Source of the DNA: Algoriphagus algorifonticola
GTDB taxonomy: Bacteria; Bacteroidota; Bacteroidia; Cytophagales; Cyclobacteriaceae
NCBI RefSeq assembly: GCF_007655305.1
Contig: NZ_VLOG01000042.1
Location: 1-64,000, forward strand
Direction of reading: 5' to 3'
DNA length: 64,000 bases
Below the pieces are notes generated by a model that saw only the letters and a list, made by a program, of their open reading frames with translations, was not told the DNA's origin and ran no database searches. Position numbers and translations under genes: made by a program. Shown one piece after another: positions 1 through 6,469 of this stretch (position 1 is the first letter of the stretch; the number at the start of each line of letters is the position of its first letter).

Positions 1-18
1 GGGGCAAGGGGGATTTTA

Positions 19-51
19 GGAAATACAGTGGAAATACAATAGAAATACGCC
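19..51. repeat. Three 11-bp tandem units (GAAATAC type)
   Basis: Three consecutive 11-bp units of the form (G/A)GAAATACNNN run without gaps. They end at a small CGCC-TTC-GGCG hairpin (48-58). This is intergenic DNA downstream of the minus-strand pseudouridine synthase gene. It looks like a short tandemly repeated intergenic sequence. No function can be read from it. Confidence 0.6.
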
Positions 52-90
52 TTCGGCGAAATATTGACGTCAGGAAATTTCTTACTCATC

Positions 91-114
91 TCTTTGCATC
101 TTTGCCTCTTTGCG
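91..114. repeat. Three 8-bp tandem units TCTTTGCN
   Basis: TCTTTGCA, TCTTTGCC and TCTTTGCG follow each other with an exact 8-bp period, 37 bp beyond the stop of the pseudouridine synthase gene. Together with the 11-bp repeat and hairpin to the left it makes a composite repeat spot, similar in layout to the one at 56999-57102. Confidence 0.65.
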
Positions 115-151
115 GGAGCTTAAAAAAACCACGTCGCCGCTAGCCTATAAA

Positions 152-886
152 TCAACCGGAAAATGTATTATCCAGATGCTGATCTTTTGCCTTAACTTCT
201 TCAAACTCATAAAACTGCTCCCAAAATTCATTTTCCGGTAAAGCCGCTCTGAGGTATAGCTTCTCCTTTTTGATCGGGTGAACAAAGACTAAATTGAAAG
301 CATGAAGGTTGATGCTTGCATCAGGGTTGGGCTTCGCAAATCCATACTTCAAATCTCCACGGATGGGACAACCCATGGAAGCTAATTGAACGCGTATCTG
401 ATGAGGACGTCCGGAGATCGGTCTCACTTCTATCAGCCAATGGTCATTCAGTTTGCCCAAAGTTTTATAATTCAGCTCAGCTTTTTGGGAACCTGGAACT
501 TCACGCTCATGAGCAGTGACGACATTTTTTTGCTCGTCCTTCGTGAGCCAGTGGGTGAGCTTACCCATTTCTTCTCTTGGTCGTTTTTTGACGATGGCCC
601 AATAGACTTTATGAATATCTCTTTTTCTAAAAAGCTCCATCATACGTTCCAAACCTTTGCTGGTTCGGGCAAAAGCCACCAATCCACTTACAGGCCTGTC
701 TAGCCTATGGATGGGATGTAAAAAAACTGCTCCGGGCTTATTATATTTTTCTGCAATATAATCCTTGCAGTAATCGGTTAGGGTTTTGTCTCCCGTCTTG
801 TCTCCTTGCACTAAAACTCCCGCAGCTTTATTGACAATCAAAAGGTGGTTGTCCTCATAGACAACGTTGAATGGCTTCTTTTTCAT
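152..886 (-). CDS. RluA-family tRNA/rRNA pseudouridine synthase
   Basis: This enzyme isomerises uridine to pseudouridine in structured RNA in the cytoplasm. The family signature HRLDRPVSG is present, and its aspartate (about residue 63) is the catalytic nucleophile in RluA enzymes. It is followed by the usual PISGRPHQIRVQLA segment near residue 155. There is no N-terminal S4 domain, so it resembles the short RluA/TruC-like members and the exact RNA target cannot be named. The reading frame is open to a TTG at 907, but I chose the ATG at 886. A TAnnTTTG promoter element sits at 902-895, so the longer start would lie inside the promoter. The gene stands alone and is divergent from the lipoprotein gene at 994. 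Confidence 0.9.
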   Translation of the reverse strand: MKKKPFNVVYEDNHLLIVNKAAGVLVQGDKTGDKTLTDYCKDYIAEKYNKPGAVFLHPIHRLDRPVSGLVAFARTSKGLERMMELFRKRDIHKVYWAIVKKRPREEMGKLTHWLTKDEQKNVVTAHEREVPGSQKAELNYKTLGKLNDHWLIEVRPISGRPHQIRVQLASMGCPIRGDLKYGFAKPNPDASINLHAFNLVFVHPIKKEKLYLRAALPENEFWEQFYEFEEVKAKDQHLDNTFSG

Positions 887-894
887 AGATGCCA

Positions 895-902
895 CAAAGG
901 TA
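895..902 (-). promoter_or_regulatory. Putative -7 promoter element TACCTTTG for the pseudouridine synthase gene
   Basis: On the minus strand TACCTTTG matches the Bacteroidota -7 consensus TAnnTTTG exactly. It ends 8 nt before the ATG at 886, so the transcript would have almost no leader. No TTG -33 element is visible at the usual distance. Confidence 0.4.
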
Positions 903-993
903 GGCAATTTGTAATTAGTTCTGGTTTTCTGTTTAACATGTCTTGTTTTTTAGTTGAATCTCTTTATACTCGTATGTCAATTACAGATGGCTT

Positions 994-2211
994 ATGAAAC
1001 TTCAATGGTTTATTGTATCTCTATTTTTACTTTTTTCCTGCTCTTCTTCTGAAAAAAATGATGATACTGATTTATTCAATCAGTTTGTTACATTTGAAAA
1101 GGTTGACTCAATTGTCGTCAGGGATATTTTAGCAAGCGTATTTTTATTTCAAGGAGTGATAGACAATCAATTCATTTTTAGAGACCATGTTTCTTCAGAG
1201 GTATATATTTTTGATGATGAGGGAAAGCTTATAAGTCGGTGGAATAAAGAAGGGGATGTCCCGGGTAAATTCTCCATGTCTTCAGGAAACTTTCTCTTTG
1301 ACCGAGAGGGTCGAGTAGTGGTATTGGATATTATGCATGGATTAAAAGTCCTCGAACTCGATGGAAATGTGATAAAGGATTTTAGTATTTACCAATTTCA
1401 AGTTGGTCTTGCGGGGGCATTTTCACTTTTTGATAGTCAGCAGGTTATTGAAAAAGATGGTCAGGAATATTTGCTTTACTCATTAGATATCATTGAAGAA
1501 TTTGATGGGAATTATCCGGCAGAATTTCTCCGTGAACGAAAAAATCTCTTATTGACAAATCTTAATACCAACGAAACTCAAAAAGTTATACCTTTCCCGC
1601 AAAGCTCGATTTTTTTGAATGGAAAGGTTTTCTTTTTTAGGGATTTCAGACCAGTTTTTTACTTTGATCAACTACAGCAAAGGCTCCTCTTGATGTTTCA
1701 GGGAGAAAATGTATTGTATACCTATGATTGGTCAGGCGATAGCCCAGTTCTTATTGATTCAAAAACAATAGATCTTGAAGGATTTGAAATAGCCACAGGT
1801 TTTGAGCCTGGTTCAATTCAACTTGGAAAAATTTCCGAATTTGATAAAAGGGCCTATGCTTCTACTATCGTCAACTTATCGAAGGTAGGATCTGATTTTC
1901 TACTCTCCTATTCAGGGACTCCTCAGGATAAGGCGGCCATTGCTAGCGTAATAGCAGGTGGAGCTTCAGATGAAATTAAGACAAAATTAAGAAATGAAAC
2001 ACCCCGAGGGACCTTTCTTTTAAGACCTGATGGTGAACTCATTCCAGTGAACCTACCTCCTATGCATTATGGAAGCTTTAAAGTAATAGGTGAGGATATT
2101 TACTGGATGAAAAAAACGGATCCCGATGTGGAGGCAGAGGAATTTACACTTTATCGAGGTAAGCTTAAAATTGAAAAGCTTAACCCAACTTTTTCACAAT
2201 ATCATCCATAA
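994..2211 (+). CDS. Lipoprotein with 6-bladed beta-propeller-like repeats
   Basis: This 405-residue protein begins with a lipoprotein signal (hydrophobic stretch, then FSC near residue 16). It is therefore predicted to be exported and lipid-anchored. The rest resembles the Bacteroidota 6-bladed beta-propeller lipoproteins: repeated short strands such as IYIFDDEGKL and VVVLDIMHGL with alternating hydrophobic and acidic residues. No catalytic motif is recognised and the role is unknown. Its last 32 bp overlap tail-to-tail with the YpdA-like gene on the other strand. It stands alone on this strand. Confidence 0.7.
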   Translation: MKLQWFIVSLFLLFSCSSSEKNDDTDLFNQFVTFEKVDSIVVRDILASVFLFQGVIDNQFIFRDHVSSEVYIFDDEGKLISRWNKEGDVPGKFSMSSGNFLFDREGRVVVLDIMHGLKVLELDGNVIKDFSIYQFQVGLAGAFSLFDSQQVIEKDGQEYLLYSLDIIEEFDGNYPAEFLRERKNLLLTNLNTNETQKVIPFPQSSIFLNGKVFFFRDFRPVFYFDQLQQRLLLMFQGENVLYTYDWSGDSPVLIDSKTIDLEGFEIATGFEPGSIQLGKISEFDKRAYASTIVNLSKVGSDFLLSYSGTPQDKAAIASVIAGGASDEIKTKLRNETPRGTFLLRPDGELIPVNLPPMHYGSFKVIGEDIYWMKKTDPDVEAEEFTLYRGKLKIEKLNPTFSQYHP

Positions 2212-3151
2212 TCGATTCAGCATGGACAATAGAGTTTTCTATGAAAAACTCTCGAGTGTTTAATCCTCCGCATACCACTCCCGCCAAGTAAACTCCTGAT
2301 ACATTTGATTCTTGATTAGCTTGGTCATAGCAAGGTTGGCGCTTTTCGTCCAGTGATAACTCCACTCCCAATTGATCTAAGAGGGCAAAATTGGGTTTGT
2401 ACCCTGTCATCGCCAAGACAAAGTCATTGGCAATCGTGACATCTCCCTCAGGAGTTATGATGGTGACTTCTTTTTCTGTGATCTCCTTCACCTTAGACCG
2501 GGTAAATGCACGAATACTTCCCTCTTTGATCCGGTTCATGATATCTGGGCGCACCCAATATTTCACATTGTCATCCACTTCATCACCGAGTAAAACCATA
2601 CTTACTTCAGCTCCTTTTCTCCAAGTTTCCAAAGCTGCATCTACTGCTGAGTTAGCTCCTCCGACCACCAGTATTTTCTGTCCTATGAAAGGCCATGGCT
2701 CTTTATAATAGTGCATCACTTTGGGCAATTCCTCTCCGGGAACATTCATCAGATTTGGCAGATCATAAAATCCTGTGGCCAATACGATTTTCCGGGTTTG
2801 GTAAATTCCCTTGGAAGTAGTGATCTTGAAATGGTCTCCGGATCTCTCCAATTTTTCTACCCCTTCATACAAATTGACATTGAGTTTGAAGTGGAAAAAT
2901 ATTCTCCTGTAATATTCCAGTGCTTCAGTTCGGGTAGGCTTATTTTCTACCGACATGAAAGGGATACCTGCCATTTCCAATCGGTCGGAAGTGGAAAAAA
3001 AGCGCATATTGACCGGATAATTGTAAATGGAGTTCGTCAGAGCTCCTTTTTCCAAGATCAAATAGTCTAAGCCATGCTTCTGGGCTTCCACGCCACAGGC
3101 TAACCCAATGGGGCCTCCCCCAACTATGATCACATCAAAAACTTTATTCAT
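2180..3151 (-). CDS. ypdA: YpdA-family bacillithiol disulfide reductase-like flavoprotein
   Basis: An FAD/NADPH pyridine-nucleotide oxidoreductase of 323 residues. The N-terminus has the FAD dinucleotide-binding loop GGGPIG (about residues 11-16). A second loop VVGGANSAVDAA near residue 165 suits NADPH. The segment with YPVNMRFFST after the first domain is characteristic of YpdA, which reduces oxidised bacillithiol (BSSB) in Firmicutes. Unlike thioredoxin reductase it has no CxxC active site that I can see. The bacillithiol synthesis gene bshC lies at 43377 in the same window, which supports the assignment. It is the last gene of a minus-strand run, 5 nt after the NRDE gene. Confidence 0.85.
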   Translation of the reverse strand: MNKVFDVIIVGGGPIGLACGVEAQKHGLDYLILEKGALTNSIYNYPVNMRFFSTSDRLEMAGIPFMSVENKPTRTEALEYYRRIFFHFKLNVNLYEGVEKLERSGDHFKITTSKGIYQTRKIVLATGFYDLPNLMNVPGEELPKVMHYYKEPWPFIGQKILVVGGANSAVDAALETWRKGAEVSMVLLGDEVDDNVKYWVRPDIMNRIKEGSIRAFTRSKVKEITEKEVTIITPEGDVTIANDFVLAMTGYKPNFALLDQLGVELSLDEKRQPCYDQANQESNVSGVYLAGVVCGGLNTREFFIENSIVHAESIMDDIVKKLG

Positions 3152-3156
3152 ATACT

Positions 3157-3915
3157 TTAATAGGTCTGAATTTGAGCTGAAGTGTCCTCGAAATTACTTT
3201 CAATCCAATCGAAAGTTCTTTCTTGAATCGAAATATGGTTGTTTTTGTTCCATAAAACCGAACTTGCAGAGCGAGTTCCGTAATTGCCGTTAGCTCGAAT
3301 AAGTTGAGCTGACAAAGCAATTTCCAAATCTTTGGGAGCTCCTGTATCAGGTAATTTCTCCAAGGGATAAGTTTGCTTGGATTTTAGGATTTGAAGTAGC
3401 TTGCTATTGCTTAGGTCCTGTTCGAGGGCTTCCTTCAGTTGCATTTTAGCCAACTCAGTTTTGGGCCATGGGTCGTTGAGCAGGCCATTACTCAATCCAT
3501 GAATTCCTGGTTTGACTTCCTGGATTCCATTTCCAAAATTACTGAAATAGAAAAGCCCCTTTCCATCTGAAACTAGTAGATTGAATCCCTCATAACGATT
3601 TTTTTCCTTTTCGATTTCTTTTAGATAATCTTTGGGAGAAATGCTGTCTTCCAGGAAATCTTGTACCAGTTTTCCTCTGGAAATCTCCCCATTACCCATT
3701 TTGCGAAAATCCCGATAATTAGTTAAAAAGGACCATCGACCACTAGGATGAAACCCCATCCAAGTTCCGCCACCTCGCAAGTCTTTTCCAGCGATGATAT
3801 CATTGTCCCAGGTATGCAAAGGGGCAGTGGGCCGCTCAAAAAACTCATCCCGATTGGCTGAGATTACCAATGGATATTCGCTATGATTTTGCCAGGAGAA
3901 AGCTACCAAACACAT
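3157..3915 (-). CDS. NRDE (TANGO2-like) family protein
   Basis: A 252-residue protein beginning MCLVAF and carrying the ANRDEF motif at about residues 20-25, which names the NRDE family. A GGGTWMG segment follows near residue 50. Family members resemble Ntn-type hydrolases with a possible nucleophilic Cys2, and this Cys is present. The biochemical role is not established. It lies between an Old Yellow Enzyme gene upstream and the ypdA-like gene 5 nt downstream, so it is probably co-transcribed with ypdA. A strong hairpin separates it from the upstream gene. Confidence 0.8.
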   Translation of the reverse strand: MCLVAFSWQNHSEYPLVISANRDEFFERPTAPLHTWDNDIIAGKDLRGGGTWMGFHPSGRWSFLTNYRDFRKMGNGEISRGKLVQDFLEDSISPKDYLKEIEKEKNRYEGFNLLVSDGKGLFYFSNFGNGIQEVKPGIHGLSNGLLNDPWPKTELAKMQLKEALEQDLSNSKLLQILKSKQTYPLEKLPDTGAPKDLEIALSAQLIRANGNYGTRSASSVLWNKNNHISIQERTFDWIESNFEDTSAQIQTY

Positions 3916-3933
3916 ATTTAAATATAAAGCGAA

Positions 3934-3952
3934 AGGCCGGATAAACCGGCCT
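3934..3952 (-). terminator. Hairpin between the OYE and NRDE genes
   Basis: AGGCCGG and CCGGCCT form a perfect 7-bp GC-rich stem with a 5-nt loop, followed on the minus strand by TTTCGCTTTA. It lies just after the OYE stop codon, so it probably terminates that transcript, although the U-tract is interrupted. Confidence 0.55.
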
Positions 3953-3963
3953 CTCTAGGTGAA

Positions 3964-5073
3964 TTAACCAACTTTTGACTCTTTCAAACTTGGATAATCT
4001 GTGTAACCTTTCTCTCCAGGAGTATAAAATGTGTCTTGATCCCATTCCGCTAAGGGCACATTTTCTTCAAAACGCTTAGGTAAATCAGGATTGGAAATAA
4101 ATGGCTTACCAAATGCAACAGCATCTGCCAATCCTTCCTCAATCACTTTATTTCCACTTTCCTGATCAAAGTTATTATTGATCACCAAAGTACCCTTAAA
4201 CATTGGTCTGTATCGCTTTGCGATGTTTGACTCCAAATAAGAGATCTCTGATACATCGGTGAAAGGCTCTGATAAGTGTAGATACGATAAGTCGTAATCG
4301 TTTAGCCTACTGACTATGTAATCAAATGTTGGAATAGTCTCTTCATCTGCCTCCATTCCAAAAGCTCCATGCAAGGAAGGATTCAGTCTTACGCCAATTC
4401 TGTTTTCAGGCATTACTTCCTTAATGGCGTCAATGACCTCAAAGAGAATTTTTGCTCTGTTCTCTATGCTTCCGCCATATTCGTCAGTTCGCTGATTGGA
4501 AGAGTTGTTGAAAAACTGGTGAAGGAGATAGCCGTTGGAAGAGTGAATCTCTACTCCATCAAAACCTGCCTCCATGGCGTTCTTTGCTCCATTTTTAAAA
4601 TCTTGGATAGTTTGTTTGATATCTTCCAAAGTCATTTCCTTTGGAGTGACAGTCTCCTTGAATCCTTCTGGAGTATAGGACTTGGAGTTAGGGTTGATCG
4701 CAGATGGTGCATGTGGTAATTCCCCGTTGTGAAAATCAGGGTGAGAAATTCTTCCTACGTGCCATAACTGGATGAAAATATGACCTCCTTTGGCATGAAC
4801 TGCCTCAGTTACTTTTTTCCAACCTTCCACTTGAGCTTTGGAGTGAATACCCGGAGTATTAACATATCCTACCGCTTTTTTAGAGATTTGGGAACCTTCA
4901 GTGATAATTAATCCAGAGGAAGCTCTTTGTTCGTAGTATTTTACGTGAATATCAAAAGGAGCATTCTCCTCATTGTTAGCTCTACTTCTGGTCATTGGAG
5001 CCATCCAAACTCTATTGGAAAGTTTCATGCCTCCAACCTCTATAGGTTGTAAAAGTGCTTGTTTAGTACTCAT
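3964..5073 (-). CDS. Old Yellow Enzyme family alkene reductase (NemA-like)
   Basis: An FMN-dependent NADH:flavin oxidoreductase of 369 residues with the TIM-barrel layout of OYE enzymes. Visible marks are LSNRVWMAPMTRSRA near the N-terminus, LWHVGRISHP (substrate and flavin contacts), GFDGVEIHSSNGYLLHQF, and the phosphate-binding end with ADAVAFGKPFISNPDLP. Such enzymes reduce electrophilic alkenes, quinones or nitro compounds; the physiological substrate is unknown. The frame is open upstream to 5115, but the ATG at 5073 (MSTKQALLQPI) gives the usual family length. It is divergent from the SDR gene at 5184. A hairpin follows its stop. Confidence 0.9.
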   Translation of the reverse strand: MSTKQALLQPIEVGGMKLSNRVWMAPMTRSRANNEENAPFDIHVKYYEQRASSGLIITEGSQISKKAVGYVNTPGIHSKAQVEGWKKVTEAVHAKGGHIFIQLWHVGRISHPDFHNGELPHAPSAINPNSKSYTPEGFKETVTPKEMTLEDIKQTIQDFKNGAKNAMEAGFDGVEIHSSNGYLLHQFFNNSSNQRTDEYGGSIENRAKILFEVIDAIKEVMPENRIGVRLNPSLHGAFGMEADEETIPTFDYIVSRLNDYDLSYLHLSEPFTDVSEISYLESNIAKRYRPMFKGTLVINNNFDQESGNKVIEEGLADAVAFGKPFISNPDLPKRFEENVPLAEWDQDTFYTPGEKGYTDYPSLKESKVG

Positions 5074-5183
5074 AAAGAATAATTGGTTTAGTTCTAAAAT
5101 TGAATGTCTATACAACTATATGCCTTCTTTGAAAGTTCACGATTCAAAAAATTGATTATCTTAATAGCCTGATCACCCCAACG

Positions 5184-5984
5184 ATGAACCCAACCTTACT
5201 GATAATTACCGGTGCTGCAAGTGGTATCGGGTTGGAGCTTGCGAGTTATTTTGCCAAGCTTTCCACTAATCTGATTTTGATTGATACCGATGAAAAAACT
5301 TTGAAAGAGTCTTTTCAGGAAAATGAACAAATCAGTTTGATCGCTGCAGATATCACTCAAGAAGATACTTGGAATAAAGCTATTGATCTTGCGAAAAACC
5401 GATTTACTCCCATATCCCACTTGATCAATTGTGCAGGTGTAATCCAGCCTGGATTTTTACTGGATTATAAAATCAGCGACATTGCCTATCACTTAGATAT
5501 CAATACAAAAGGAAGTATCCTAGGTACTACAATTATCGCCAGGGAAATGAAAAATCAGAAGTTTGGGCATATTATCAATATTTCCTCTTTGGCAGGGATA
5601 GCACCAGTTGCAGGGCTTTCATTATATACAGCTTCCAAATTTGCGATTCGAGGTTTTTCACTTGCTGTGGCGGCTGAATTGGAAGAGTATGGTGTGGAAG
5701 TTTCAGTAGTCTGTCCTGATTTAGTCCGAACCCCCATGCTGGAAACGCAGCTAAATTATCCGAAAGAATCAGTTTTGAGTTTCAGCGGCCCGGAAAAAGT
5801 ACTGACTCCTGTTGATGTTCGCGAGGCTATCGTCCAATTAATAAAAAAGCCAAAACGGATGATTTGTATTCCGGAGCGAAGAGGATTATTGGCCAAAATA
5901 GCCGGAACTTGGCCAGGATTGGGTGAATTTTTTCGGGCTGGTCTGGAGAGAAAAGGGGAAAAGGCCTTGTCTAGACTAAAATAA
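5184..5984 (+). CDS. SDR-family NAD(P)-dependent oxidoreductase
   Basis: A classical short-chain dehydrogenase of 266 residues. The cofactor loop TGAASGIG is at residues 9-16, NCAG near residue 84, and the catalytic serine region ISSLAG leads to YTASK (Tyr and Lys of the active site near residues 151-155). PDLVRTPM follows, as in classical SDRs. The C-terminal tail after about residue 220 (PERRGLLAKIAGTWP) is basic and resembles lipid- or membrane-associated SDRs. The substrate cannot be predicted. It stands alone, upstream of the BlaI/BlaR1-like pair but separated from it by the operator region. Confidence 0.85.
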   Translation: MNPTLLIITGAASGIGLELASYFAKLSTNLILIDTDEKTLKESFQENEQISLIAADITQEDTWNKAIDLAKNRFTPISHLINCAGVIQPGFLLDYKISDIAYHLDINTKGSILGTTIIAREMKNQKFGHIINISSLAGIAPVAGLSLYTASKFAIRGFSLAVAAELEEYGVEVSVVCPDLVRTPMLETQLNYPKESVLSFSGPEKVLTPVDVREAIVQLIKKPKRMICIPERRGLLAKIAGTWPGLGEFFRAGLERKGEKALSRLK

Positions 5985-6017
5985 TGTATTGAAGGTCAAT
6001 TTTTTAACAGATTTTAA

Positions 6018-6033
6018 TACGATTCTTATCGTA
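6018..6033. promoter_or_regulatory. Operator palindrome 1, TACGA-N6-TCGTA
   Basis: A perfect inverted repeat, TACGA TTCTTA TCGTA, the first of three with identical arms before the BlaI-like gene. BlaI/MecI repressors bind short inverted repeats as dimers, so this is a probable autoregulatory operator. The link to this repressor is inference. Confidence 0.7.
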
Positions 6034-6046
6034 CTTTTTTTGATAA

Positions 6047-6062
6047 TACGACACTTTTCGTA
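6047..6062. promoter_or_regulatory. Operator palindrome 2, TACGA-N6-TCGTA
   Basis: A second perfect copy with the spacer CACTTT, 29 bp after the first (start to start). It directly abuts the probable -7 region AAACTTTG (6062-6069), so repressor bound here would block RNA polymerase. Confidence 0.7.
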
Positions 6063-6069
6063 AACTTTG
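6062..6069 (+). promoter_or_regulatory. Possible -7 promoter element AAACTTTG
   Basis: One mismatch from TAnnTTTG, placed between palindromes 2 and 3 and 25 nt before the blaI ATG. Position and overlap with the palindromes make it the best promoter candidate here. No -33 TTG was found. Confidence 0.35.
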
Positions 6070-6085
6070 TACGAAGACAATCGTA
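6070..6085. promoter_or_regulatory. Operator palindrome 3, TACGA-N6-TCGTA
   Basis: A third perfect copy with the spacer AGACAA, 23 bp after the second, ending 9 nt before the ATG of the BlaI-like gene. It would cover the expected transcription start. Confidence 0.7.
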
Positions 6086-6094
6086 TAGACTCAC

Positions 6095-6469
6095 ATGAAT
6101 AAACCAACAGAAGCAGAATTGGAGATCTTATCTATCCTTTGGAAGATGGGAGAAGCAAGTGTACGACAGGTACATGAAAAGTTGGCGGAGACCAAAGATA
6201 CCGGGTATACTACCACTTTAAAGATTATGCAGATCATGCATGCGAAAGGAATGCTTTCTCGAAATGAGCAAAGTAGAACTCATATCTATAGTCCTTTGAC
6301 TAATCAAAAAGAAACGCAAAAATCACTTTTAAAGAATTTGATGAGCACCGCTTTTGGTGGCTCAAGTAAATCCTTGGTGATTCAGGCATTGGGAGAAGAA
6401 AACCCTTCCCAAGAAGAATTGAATGAGATCCGAAACTTTTTAGACCAACTTGAAAATAAAAAATCATGA
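6095..6469 (+). CDS. BlaI/MecI/CopY-family transcriptional repressor
   Basis: A 124-residue winged-helix repressor. The N-terminal EAELEILSILW, the recognition region TGYTTTLKIMQIMHAKGML and the wing around SRTHIYSPL are typical of BlaI/MecI. Family members dimerise through the C-terminal helices (here about residues 75-120) and are cleaved when the partner BlaR1 protease is activated. Three TACGA-N6-TCGTA palindromes lie directly upstream, fitting self-repression. The stop overlaps the start of the M56 gene (ATGA), so the two are translationally coupled. No beta-lactamase gene is nearby, so antibiotic sensing should not be assumed. Confidence 0.9.
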   Translation: MNKPTEAELEILSILWKMGEASVRQVHEKLAETKDTGYTTTLKIMQIMHAKGMLSRNEQSRTHIYSPLTNQKETQKSLLKNLMSTAFGGSSKSLVIQALGEENPSQEELNEIRNFLDQLENKKS

